From NCBI GenBank assembly GCA_025331565.1, contig JAFREQ010000040.1, forward strand, positions 4,327,001-4,391,000: DNA of 64,000 bases, given 5' to 3'. Below the pieces are notes generated by a model, which saw nothing but the letters and a program-made list of their open reading frames with translations, was not told the DNA's origin and did not search any database. Each line of letters begins with the position of its first letter. Within the stretch, counting starts at the first letter, position 1. Below, one piece after another: positions 1-12,700 of the stretch. The stretch is from Holacanthus passer. Lineage: Eukaryota > Chordata > Actinopteri > Pomacanthidae. A program made the translations under genes and the position numbers.

Positions 1-167
1 CTTGGCTGCTGCTCTCATAGTGGATGTGTGTGTCTGTCTGGATATGTCTGGGCATTTTTTGCCCCAGAACTGTCATTCTTTAGCAGAGGTGAGCGGCCTT
101 CACTTCCTATTGCTGGCTGCCAATTTTCCACCATGATCCCATGATCCACTAATCCCTCACAGCTGGG

Positions 168-168
<1 letters not shown>

Positions 169-220
<52 letters not shown>
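169..220. repeat. (CT)n microsatellite
   Basis: About 26 CT units ending six bases before the acceptor of fbn1 exon 227-349. The repeat itself forms the polypyrimidine tract. Confidence 0.95.
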
Positions 221-222
<2 letters not shown>

Positions 223-226
223 ACAG

Positions 227-732
227 ACATAGACGAATGTACCTTTGCTGACATCTGTGTCAATGGACGCTGCCAGAATATCCCAGGACTTTTCAGATGC
301 GAATGTAACATCGGTTATGAACTGGACAGGAGTGGAGGCAACTGCACAGGTGAGACAAGTCAAAGCACCAGTCAAACTGCCTGCTCCGATGATGCTCCGT
401 TTATGCCCCAATGAGCTCAGGAAATTTGATAGAGTGTAAAAAATAATGGAGAAACAGCAGTGAAGAGATGAGCAGCTCTCGTCTCTCCTGAGATACAGAG
501 GAAAAGTCGATGTTTGTCTCCGTGCTGTTGTGGCAAATAATGACTCATTGACAGAAAAATGAGCTCGTGAAGAAGTTTAGTAGACTGCTGCATTGTCTTT
601 CTTTCTCAGATATCAATGAATGTGCGGATCCGACCATCTGTATTAATGGAATGTGTGTCAACATCCCTGGAAGCTACCACTGTAACTGCCCGGCAGACTT
701 TGAACTCAACCCCACTCGGGTGGGCTGTGTAG
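227..732 (+). CDS. fbn1: fbn1 exons for cbEGF21-22
   Basis: Two 123-bp exons, 227-349 and 610-732, each encoding one calcium-binding EGF module with six cysteines. They begin DIDEC and DINEC, the Asp/Asn-x-Asp/Asn-Glu calcium site. The first exon sits directly behind a (CT)n tract that serves as its polypyrimidine tract. Numbering follows human fibrillin-1, inferred by counting back from the RGD-containing TB4. Confidence 0.93.
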
Positions 733-3700
733 GTGAGACTAATCCTAATTAATTAATATCTAACTAATTCTAAAACAAAAGCAAGACACATCTGTATACC
801 TGAACACCTGTATGTGTGTGTTTTTGTGTGTACAGACACTCGCTCTGGAAGCTGCTACCTGGATGTTCGCTCCAGAGGAGACGCATCGGAGAGCCTCGAC
901 TGCTCCAATGAGATCGGAGTTGGTGTTTCCAAGGCGTCCTGCTGCTGCTCCCTGGGCCAGGGCTGGGGGAACCCGTGTGAATCATGCCCCTCTGTCAACT
1001 CAAGTGAGTCAACACATCGCTATTTGTGTCATTTTGCATGTTTGTTTTTACACTTCAGTCCAATAGCAAAGTTTGTGACCTCTGACCTCAGCCACAGTGA
1101 AGTCCTACAGCTGACTGATATTCTAAATGTACGTCCCACCTGAGTTAACACACAAAGTAAATTTTGGGCTCTGCTTGTTTATCTTTTCTGAAATTCCCTT
1201 TGTGTCTGTGGGAACTGTCAGACAAAAGCAACCACAACAAAAAGACATGACAGTTCAAGACAGACATTTACACAATAAAGTGCTCCACAACATCATCACC
1301 AACAATCAAGAATAAAAGATGACAAAATGCAACAGAAAAATGCAGTTCAATGTCATCGCTGCTTACTTTACTAAAAACCTCCTCACGTTAGCAAAGTGAG
1401 TTGTCAAACGAAACTTTTCAAACCTTTCACTTTCACGTGCAGTGTCACTGAATGAATCATCACCCACATCATGAAAAGAGACGCAACAACATTCATTAAG
1501 TTATTTACACCAATCCAGCTCGACCGCAGAACTCCTGATACATGAGCCTATAATTGAAATGAACAGTTTCGCTGGATTTTCACCATCGTCAATCGCAGAT
1601 AATAAGAGGGGAGAACCAATACAAATGTCTAATGAATAAAACATGTGTTTTCTTGCCTTGAAACCAAACTTTTTCAGTTTATGTAGATGAGTTGTCTTAA
1701 AGTTTCAGTCTCGTCCTGTACTCCGTCGCTGAATCTGTAAAGATGTTAGTAGTGGAGTTAAAGACTTTGGATTCTCTTAAAAGCTGAGTGAGCAGGAAAA
1801 AGTGGCTGATAAAGGAGTCTATCTGGCAAAGTCATTTATGAATCACAGTAAATCAATCAGTCAGTTGGCACCTGTTGCCCTTGAGTCCTTTGAAGTTGTT
1901 CAAGGTTTTCTTGTACGATTTTGACTAGTAACATGAAAACATATATTACATATACCAATATATAAGTACATGTAAATCAGGCCCGATGAGGTGTGAATTA
2001 GCCGCTCTCACAACACACAGGCTACATGTTTCCTGCTCTTGTCATGCGATGAGTGTGTGTTCGCTGTAATTGTTGTTGCTGGTAAAGATGAGACAGCTTT
2101 GAGCAACTCACTTGAAATTGCCAACAGATGGTTCAAAACATTACAGGGAATGACTCACCCGTTTTAGCTCAAGGAAATGCTTGCTTCTATGACGAGAACA
2201 AAAACTTTTTCTCTCTTCGCTTTGTAATTCTGAGTAGCTGCAGTCATGTCCGGTCCACTGGGCTCTGTGGATAACTCTGAGATGGCTGATCAGAGAAAGC
2301 ACAACAGAGACACAGGAAACATATTTTTCAGGCACCTGAACAACTGGGCATGTGACTTAACTCTACTGTCTCGCCATCAGCCAACAATTACTGTCAAATC
2401 CTGTAATAAAACAACCTTGATTGTGGTTTGTGTGTTTTGTTATTTTTGCTGGTTAATGTGATTTGGTGCTCTGTGTTGCAGCTGAGTACAAGACGCTCTG
2501 TCCTGGAGGAGAAGGCTTCAGACCAAACCCCATCACTGTCATCTTGGAAGGTCAGACAGCAACATGCTTTCACACACTCACACAGCTCACACCCACCCAC
2601 AATGCCACTGAGTATTTCCTTTCTCTCTCTGGCAGACATCAATGAATGCCAGGAGCTGCCAGGCTTGTGCCAGGGAGGACAGTGCATCAACACCTTTGGC
2701 AGCTTCCAGTGTGAATGTCCAAGAGGCTTCGCCCTCAACACAGAAACCAGAGTCTGTGAAGGTATTAGACACACACAGACACATGAACACACAGGCGACC
2801 TATTCCTCTCTAGCTCTCGCCCCGGGACGTTTCAGTGGGAAGGAAATTGAGTCCAGCCGTCGAGGCCTTCGTTCAGCGAGGACACATGGGGAGAGAGGAA
2901 AGGCACCGAGTGCAAAAAGACAAAGAAATATTGGACCTTTTTTGTCCTGTAGACAACACTGCAGCTCATTGTATCTCAATATGTCTGCTCTAGTTCTCGT
3001 CTGCCGCTAACCCAGCAAAGCCCAGTCAGGATGATGAGACAGCTGAGCGCCAAACTGTGTCCAGAGGAGCGAGGCTCTGATGTGGTCGGCCCTCTCCTCG
3101 GGGAAGTACACTGAGTCCCCTGTAGACAGGCCAGAGATGACGGAGGGAGGGAGAGACGGAGGAATGAAAGATAGGAGGAAAAAGAGATACATGAGAAGGG
3201 TGTTTAGAAAAGAGAAACAGGAACAGAGAGGAGGGGGCGAAGGGTTAGACAATGACATGTGGCTGGCGGCATTTTAATTAGCGTGTGTTTGTTGGCCAGG
3301 AGAACAAAAGCGGGTGTCTGCTCTGTATAGTCCAGGACTGCACGTTCACTATGTCTCTAGTCAATCAGCAGTTCAGTTGTTAGCTGGGTCAGAAGGAACG
3401 GACAGTGTGTTTGCTGTTTGGCACTAATGGCACAGAAAGAATTGCAGTATAGAAAGTATAGAAATGAGAAGAACATTGTGGCAGTGGTCATTATGGATCT
3501 GGGATGTACAGTGTGTTTACCTAAGATGATGATGAGGGTTATTGTACACTTACCCAGAGACACAACCTTGGATCTCCAGTTCTTCCACATAGGAAATCTG
3601 CATCATGATATATTCCTTAATGCACTCGTTTATCTTCCTATAGATCAAAGACAGTCTTTCAAATTATACATTTGTGTAGCATCAACTGTAAGAATGAAAA

Positions 3701-6700
3701 TCATACGCTGTATTCATCAAAACAATGGAAAGATTCATATCTGTCCCTCCCTGCATGCAGATATCAACGAGTGTGAACGACCAGGCATCTGTGGCCCAGG
3801 CCAGTGCTACAACACCATCGGCAACTACACCTGTATCTGCCCTGTGGACTACATGCAGGTCAATGGAGGGAACAACTGCATGGGTAAGTCTGCATGCTCC
3901 ACTCTCATGACTACATCAACTAGCTGAATGGTAATAACTGTCATGCAGGGACATTTTTTTAACTTTCTCTCTTTCTTTTAAACATACGCAGACATGAGGA
4001 AGAGCTACTGCTACAGGAACTTCTACTCTGACAACAGGACGTGTGATGGAGAGCTGACCTTCAACATGACCAAAAAGATGTGCTGCTGCTCCTACAACAT
4101 CGGTCGTGCATGGAATAAACCATGTGAACAGTGTCCTGTGCCCAGCACTGGTGAGCTCTCACACACACATATGCTTGCACACATGTATGGAGAGTATATG
4201 GAACTAAAAGTGAGCTTTTATAAACTGCTGTTTTGTGTCCACTCAGATGAGTTTGCCGTCCTGTGCGGCAGTGAGAGACCAGGATATTACATCGACATCA
4301 CCACTGGACGGGTCATCGGTAAGATGCACACATTTAAAGGTTTATGTGATGAAAAGGTTTGTTTTGTTCTTATCTTGTCCCCTTGTCTCTTCCTCGTGCT
4401 AGATATTGATGAGTGCAGGGAAATCCCTGGAGTGTGTGAGAATGGAGTGTGCATCAACATGATTGGCAGCTTCAGGTGTGAGTGTCCCATTGGCTTCATC
4501 TACAACGACAAGCTGCTGATTTGTGAAGGTAATGCCAAAAATGTAACTTTTACATTAATCAGCTCATTTAAATTTTAGATTGATGACTCCTCGTCTTTGA
4601 AAACCTGTGTCCCTGTTATTGTTAGATATTGATGAGTGTCAGAATGGACCCGTGTGCCAGCAGAATGCAGCCTGCCTGAACATGCCGGGAAGTTACCGCT
4701 GCGAGTGCAAACCTGGATATCGCTTCACCCCAACTGGACAGTGTCTGGGTAAGATTGTGGCGGTGATCAGCTATTGCCTTTAATGGGGTACAAGGTGTCA
4801 GCAGCACTCAAATTATACAGTACGTTATTGGAGAGATGTTCACTCAACAAACTCAGAATGACCTGAGTGGAGATTGTACTAAAGTGGTGCAAACGTGGAG
4901 CAGGATTAGAGGAAAGATTAAAGGAGGCAGCCAAAAAACTGCATGAAGATGATGCTGACTTCTCCGCGTCTTCTTGTGGCCTGTTGCTGTCTTGCCTTTC
5001 AAGCTATTGTTACCAAACTCAGTCTTGTGAAACTCTTTGAACTGTGCAGATTTATGCCAAAGATAAAGCACCAGAGGCGGGACAATGACAGTCGAGGAAG
5101 GTTTCTACACGGTGGGCTTGTCATTAAAGAAGAGCTTTTGCTTCCAGCTTTTCATTCGACTCCATAACAAGAAAACATGGTCAGACTCCAGTGAGAGAAA
5201 ACTTTAAATGTGGCTGGAGACAATGATGACCTCATATGTGAGAACTTAATACACTGATGAATAATACAGTGATTTGAAAAAATAAGAATTGCTGCAAGGC
5301 AGAATGTGAAATGGAGTATTTAAAAGCTGACAATTTTTTTATCTTTAAATAATAATTATGTATCTGTGGCAATATAATTCTGTCATCATGCAACATGGCC
5401 AGATTCCTGTCCTGTCAAGTAATACATGCCTATACTAGTGATTGTTTGTGGCTAGCAACAAATATCTGAATAGCCATTAAAGTCATATTAAACTCAATGA
5501 AATAATTATGATTTTTTTTTATTATGTATAATGACTTATGTTTCAGATTTTATACAATGTGATGTGTCCACAAATTTTAGTCTTGCATTCTCCTTACAGC
5601 TTATGGTCACAGCCAACTTCGACTCAATTGAGCCTGTAGCTTGTTTCACTAATTAATTAGTTAAACAATTTTTAAAATGTTTCTAGTCACCAAGTTTTTA
5701 ATGCATTAATTGGCCCAAAGATTCATGACTGCCTAGAGATGGGGTGTTCGTCCAGTCAGGAGTAGTAAGGTTTCACATTGATGTCTGAGTAAAAGAGAGA
5801 ACTGTCAGTCTTCTACTTCAGACTCTGTACTTAGCACATCAAGTAAAACTGCCTTGTTCAGTTATAACAGTGGTTTAGTCAGGTATCCATTTGACTAAAT
5901 TACTGTTATAGCTGTTCATTTGTCAGTGGGCCTGTATTTTCACAGTGATTTGAATCTGAATTTCACACAGTTTGACAGTTATTTTCCTCCTCCTCAGACC
6001 GTAATGAATGCCTTGAGATCCCTGGCGTCTGCAATCCTGGTCAGTGCATTGACACACTGGGGAGCTACCGCTGCATCTGCCCCAACGGCTTCAAAACAAC
6101 ACGGGACCAGTCCATGTGTGTTGGTAAGCTGCGTCTCATTTGTTTTTGACGCATGTTCTCAGCAGTTGTAGTTTGCTAAGGGAGTGATGTGAGTATTCTT
6201 TGAGGTAAAGCTCTGATGATTTTCTCTTGTTTCAGACGTGGACGAGTGTGAGCGACAACCCTGTGGCAACGGTACCTGTAAGAACACAGTGGGCTCCTAC
6301 AACTGTCTCTGCTACCCCGGCTTTCAGAACTCACACAACAGCGACTGCATCGGTGCGTGCATCTGTGCACGAGAGTTGGTAAAAGAGAAAAAGCAGCAGA
6401 GCTTTAGCCTTTATGTGATATATTGTGTTTGTGTGTTGGTCAGATATTGATGAGTGTTCGACGCAGAGGGGCTTGTGTCGAAACGGGCAGTGTGTGAACA
6501 CAGTGGGCACCTTCCTCTGTGTGTGCCACGACGGCTATGAGCTCAGTTTAGACGGCCGACTGTGCGCAGGTATGGAACAGCCATTTTTTATTTTATGATT
6601 TATGTTAATCTGAATGTAATATGTATGTTTTACAGTCTGTCCCTTTTTTTCTCAGATATTAATGAATGTGCAGTGAGTCCAGGCACATGTGGTGCAGGAA

Positions 6701-9700
6701 CCTGTCTGAATCTGGATGGCTCCTACAGGTGTATCTGCCCACCTGGCTACTATCTCCATGAGGAAACCTGTGAAGGTACAGCAGCCTAAAGCCAATCCTG
6801 TCTACGTCATGGTCAAAAAACATAAGTGAAAACATGACAAACAAAAACAGGAATTTTTGAAGTAATAAAATGTCTGCACACAGGTGTGAATCTCACCTCA
6901 GGCAATACACACACACACAAACACACACATATAAATGCACAAATCACAGCTTAGACCAGCGCTGCTAAGGTGCACAAGAAGAGAATAAACTATTTCTTCG
7001 CCTCCCCCTTCCCTTCAATTGCCTTGCTGCTACAAATCGCCCTTCTTATCCCTTTCACACGTGGGAGTGGGCCCAAGCCAGAACACTTGGATTGTTTATA
7101 CAGCGGGGCTGATGAAGAGATATTCGGCAGACCTCAACACATTCCTGCTTTGCGCTCTGTTCCTGGAAGCAGGGAGGAACAGTACTGAATTCTCAGCATC
7201 AGTAACAGCAGCAGCTGGTCATTGTGATTGAACACGTGATACCGAGGCTATTCCAGATAATACACCTGTATCCAACTATCCATTAGTGAGATTACATTCG
7301 GTTTTATCATATTTGGATAGACCATGACGTACTGGTGTGACTTCATCCCTGCAGCTATGACAGCGGTTCAAGGAAAAATTAGATCTCAATGAAGCACGGC
7401 AGGATTGAATTCTTATGGGACAAATTAGGATTGGATTTTGATGGATTAGATTTGTAAATTTGATGAGGTGGCTGATGCCTTTCCACTTTGTGTGTCAGAT
7501 ATCGATGAGTGCTCCCAGTCGCCTGAGATCTGCACATTTGGAACCTGCTCCAACACTGAGGGAAGCTTCATCTGCTTGTGTCCTGAAGGCTTCCAGATCT
7601 CTGCCTCCGGACGCAGATGTTTAGGTAATTGTGTGTGTGTGTGTGTGGGTGTGAGAGAGACAAGGGAAAAGAGGCTATGAAACTTATCTTGTGCATCAAG
7701 TTTAAAGTGCAAAGTGTAAATAGCAGTGTATCTGTATAGTCTGTCTCTGAGTGCTGGTGGAGACTAAGCAGCAGTCAGTGGTGTTAGACTTTTCCTGCTT
7801 TTTCATGATAGCACACTGTGTTCCAGCTGGTTCTGCTGCCGCTGCCTCTACAAGGCCAAGGGTGGCTCTGAACAGATCACTTTTCCATTTCCTCACTTGT
7901 GTGTGTGTTTATGTACATACAGTATGTGTGTTTCTGGGTTGGGTGGGGGCGCGCTGAGTCCTCTGTTAGGGAGTTCCCCCTCCAAACACTGAAGTGATGA
8001 CATCATCAGTTCAGTGAGGCAGTTTACAGTTTGCATTTCACTTTTCTCTCCAGTGTCAGAAGTGAGGGTTGGGGGATAAACAGGAGGAGCCGGGTGGAGA
8101 GTGAGCAACATGGGCGGTAAAAGAGATTTCTTAACAAGGACAAACCCTGTCCCACTGAGAGAACTATTGTTTTTGTTTAAAATGATGATAGACGTGAAGA
8201 CAATGAAGAAAATCATGATGACAGTGGTGATGAAAACCATATCTGGGTCTTTGCGTGCACTATTAATATTTTAAATATTTTTGATTTAATCTCTTTATAT
8301 TACATCTCCATCCCCCTAAAACCTATAATAACCCTTCTCCATCAAGAGAAAGAAGATATTCTAAATTGTTATTTTAGGTATTACATTACGGAGCAATGAC
8401 TATAAACACAGTAAGATGAAGTTTATATATTATTTTCTTCATTCACTATAATAGATTTTCAACTCAATCAACATATTTTATTTTCCCAAAACCTTTATAA
8501 GCGCTAACCACTCCCCATGTCCCAATATGTCAGAAGGTCTTCGTCCTTTTACATTAATGCTACATTAAAGCAAGATTTTGCTGCAAACTAATCTACACCC
8601 CTGAATGTATTTAATTGAGCAATGGTGTCTTTTATTGCTTATAAATTCAAGTCTTCATTTGTACGAGTAAGAATGACTTATTTCTCATTTAAAATGTAGT
8701 CATACTTTAATGTAACACCGTTTGTACATTTTAAACCAGCATTACTTTATTTATAATTATTTATCATCACCCTCACCACCATCAGATTTATGTCACCACT
8801 GTCAAACCTTTTGCTGGCCAGGTGCTGATTGATTTCAAAGCTTAATTTCCTAATTTGTTTGTCTTTTGGGTTAGGTTTTTGGATTATATTCTGTCTCTGT
8901 CTCTGAAAAAAAACATAACACTGACATATTAGGTGAGCATGCATGCAAGAAAGCACAAACATATGAACACTTGATTCATATATTTCAGTGTCACAAACTA
9001 CAAAGTAAGAATGACATATGCACATGCAGATGCACATGTGCATGCACTCAAACACACACTTGCACAGCAGCTGTGCACAGAGCATCTTAAATCTCTTTTG
9101 CGGAAAGGCTGACAAATCAGTTTCATGGAGGAAAGTAACATGACACTCTTTGACATTCTCCTCAAAGCACCAGGTGTTCGTGTATGTGATCCTTGCCTCT
9201 GAGCCAGGTGTGTGTGCATGTGTGTGTGATCTATGGTGGTCAGAAAGATTATTTGTGTTGAGTTCAGTGAAGGCCAGTGCAAGCAGGAGAGCGCGACCAT
9301 ATGTTTCTCATTACATGTAAGTGCCTGCCTAGTCGAGGAGGAACAAGAGCCCTCAGAAGCAGGGAGAGAGAGAGAGAGAGAGGGAGCGAGAGAGAGAGAC
9401 CAGCAAACACCGATCACTGACTACAGATAATTAGCCAGCGTCTGTCCTCACAACAAATACTTCACCAAAAAATGTTAACATTTGGTTTAAAAGAAAAATA
9501 CTTAAAAATATGTTGCAGTTTTGGTCACAGTACCTACAGGTAAGTATAACTCTGTACTCTCCGCTGTCATCATCCCAGACAGCTTTACAACAGAGTCTGA
9601 TTTGGCTACAGAAACATGATCGTAACTATAATTTAAAGCACGTGAGTGGTTGGTTTTAGTTGTTAGGGACTGGACTTTAGCATTATTTCACAAAGAATTT

Positions 9701-12700
9701 AATGACGTGGTAACAACATCGTGATATAAAGATAAATATAGATATTATTTAATGACAGTTTAATAGAAATTAAATGCCCATAGAAGCTTTTCACGTATAT
9801 ATTTGTATATATTATATTTGTTTAAGATTTTTTTTTAAAAAACCCTGTCATTATGGTCATAATTTAACTGCATTCAATATATTTTTTGGCCTCTATTAAA
9901 ACAGAAATACCTGATTAAAGAATGTTAAAAAAATGAACATACCTGTGTTTTAAAAGAATAGTTTGACAAGTTGTAGTTTTATAGAGAATTTTGTGCTAAT
10001 AAATAGTAAAAATTTGTTTTTGTATGGATTAAACACACAAGATGTATTTAGTATTAATTGTATTAGTAAGTGAGCTTTAGGGGTGCTTGTTGGTTGTAGC
10101 TTCACATTTAATGGACAGACACGAGTGGTATCAATTTTCTCATGCAATTCTCAGCAAGAAAACAAATTAATTTCCCAAATGTTGAACTATTCTACAAAGA
10201 CAAAGTAAAAGCTTTTTCCATCAATCTCTCTCTGATTCTTCCTTCCTTTTGTCCTCTGTGTGTGTGTTAACCCTCAGATATCCGTGTGAACTACTGCTAT
10301 ACCAAGTTTGAAAATGGGCGCTGCCTGGCTCCAAAGCCTCAGAACACGTCCAAGGCAGAGTGTTGCTGCACTGGAATGCCAGGTCAAGGCTGGGGAGACC
10401 CCTGTGAAATCTGCCCCAGCAAGGGAGAGGGTACGTACACTTCCCATCTCAGAGACACACACGCACACAACACACACATATGCAGGGAAACACTTGTGTG
10501 CATGCATGCACAAAATTCTGTGTATTATTTAATGGTGTTCATGACTTCTCACGTCTCATGGTTCCAGAGGCCTATCCTCTTCTCTGTCCCAATGAGGGAT
10601 ATCAACGGGGGCCAGATGAGCAGCCAAAAGGTGTGTGTCATTAACACTGACTTTTCGTTGCATCTCTGTTATAGTTGTGACATGTAATCATCTTGATGTT
10701 GATGCTTTTTTTTAATTGCAGATATTGATGAATGCCTCAATGACCCTTGCATTAATGGCCAGTGCATCAACACAGATGGCTCGTTCCGGTGTGAATGTCC
10801 CATGGGATACCGTCTGGACACTAGTGGAGTCAGATGCGAAGGCCAGTTTACCAACTGTTTTGCTGTATTTCTCTCGCTGTCTCCTTATTATCATCTTCCT
10901 CTTGTCTTTGTAACATGCTGAATGGGGTTTATGTCACTTTCTTACAGATACTAATGAGTGTGACATTGGTAATCCCTGTGGCAACGGCACATGCACTAAT
11001 GTCATCGGTGGCTTTGAGTGTGCATGTGACGACGGCTTTGAGCCGGGGCCGATGATGACCTGCGAAGGTATGTGAAACTGTGTCTGCACCCTCACTTCGT
11101 GCTGTCTCTGCAATCCTTTGCTCTCGCTGTAACATGTTGCCTCCTCTTCCTTGTCCAGACATCAACGAGTGCGCCCAGAATCCTCTACTGTGTGCCTTCC
11201 GCTGCGCTAACGTGGTGGGCTCCTACGAGTGTAAATGTCCCACCGGCTACGTGCTGCGCGAGGACAAGAGGATGTGTAAAGGTACTACAGTTAAATGACT
11301 CACTCATTCACTCGGCCTTCTCAGTCACGGACCATTTACTGGAAAGTGTTGGTAGAAAATAAACTAAGTACCTCATAGACATGTTGGCCCCATCCATGAA
11401 GTTACATAACATACTATCTCTGCGAGATCCTCAAGGGTTCTCTGTCTCGGACGAACTCAAAACACTCTCTGGAAACTGTAACTGGCTGAGCCTCTGTTTA
11501 CACCTCCGCTCTCGCAGATAGCTCGGACACCACAGCAACGGTTGTATTTGGAGGGAAGCGTGGAGACAGGAGGAACCTCTCAGTGTCTATAACCTCACTG
11601 TTTACATTAGAGCTCCAAACAGACCACCAAGCCTCCCACTACACGCCTGTTAGCACTACAGCGCTCAGTGTTGGATTGGGCAGTTAAATTAAACTCTGGA
11701 GTGCTGCAGTGTGTGTCAGTGTCTGTGTTACATCATTGGTGTAACTGCTGCACATGCATGCATACACATACTGGAGATATCTGATGTTTCACTACATTGT
11801 TTGTTTTCCAGACCAGAACGAGTGTGAAGACGGTATAGACGACTGTGCCAGCAGAGGCATGACCTGCAAGAACCTGATTGGTACATACATGTGCATCTGT
11901 TCACCTGGATACACACGGCAGCCCAGCGGAGAGGGTTGCATGGGTAAGATTGTCATATTGTCCCACTGCAGTAAATAATGAACCATCATTCTAGGTTATG
12001 ACCTCAAATCTGACCTTTACTTTGCATAAAATAAATCTGTATTAATACTCATCCACGTTTGTACCAGCTACCATCAGTCAAAAGTAAATCCAGCCTTTGC
12101 AAATAATAAGTTGTTGCAAACAAACATGATTTGAATGTAACTATAAAATGAGAGGAATGTGTATCGACATGTTTGCAAACGACTGCTGAAAGGATGTAAA
12201 ATTTGATGAAGGGCTGTAAAAAAAAAAAAATTAGGGTGTGTAATGTGTGAACTTCCTGGTTGAACTTCCACTTTAGCTTCACTTAAGTATTTCATAAATA
12301 ACATTGACATAAAGTCTTGTGCAACAAATAACATTTTCTCTTCTCACTGTCCATATGTGTGTGTGTGTGTCTGTGTTAGATCTGAATGAATGCACAGCCA
12401 AACCAGGTATCTGCAGGAACGGCCGTTGTGAGAACACAGTGGGAAGCTACCGCTGCAGATGTGACCAAGGATTCGTCGCTAACCCCACACAGACTGAATG
12501 TATTGGTACGTACATCATTTAGTCAATTTATATATTTTGCTCTTACTGTGTGTTTTTTCCACTGTGCTCTCACTTCACTTTTTTGAATTCAATGTCAGTT
12601 CTTATTTAGACCCATTCTGGTCTCACTGCCTCTTTCATTTGTTTTACCCCAGTTTGTTCAGAGGGTCTTTTTGTATAAAGGCAGCCTGTAGGAAATGATG

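Noticed and set aside
15..311. Minus-strand open frame with an Arg-Glu repeat
   Set aside because: It is the antisense translation of the (CT)n microsatellite overlapping a real fbn1 exon on the other strand.
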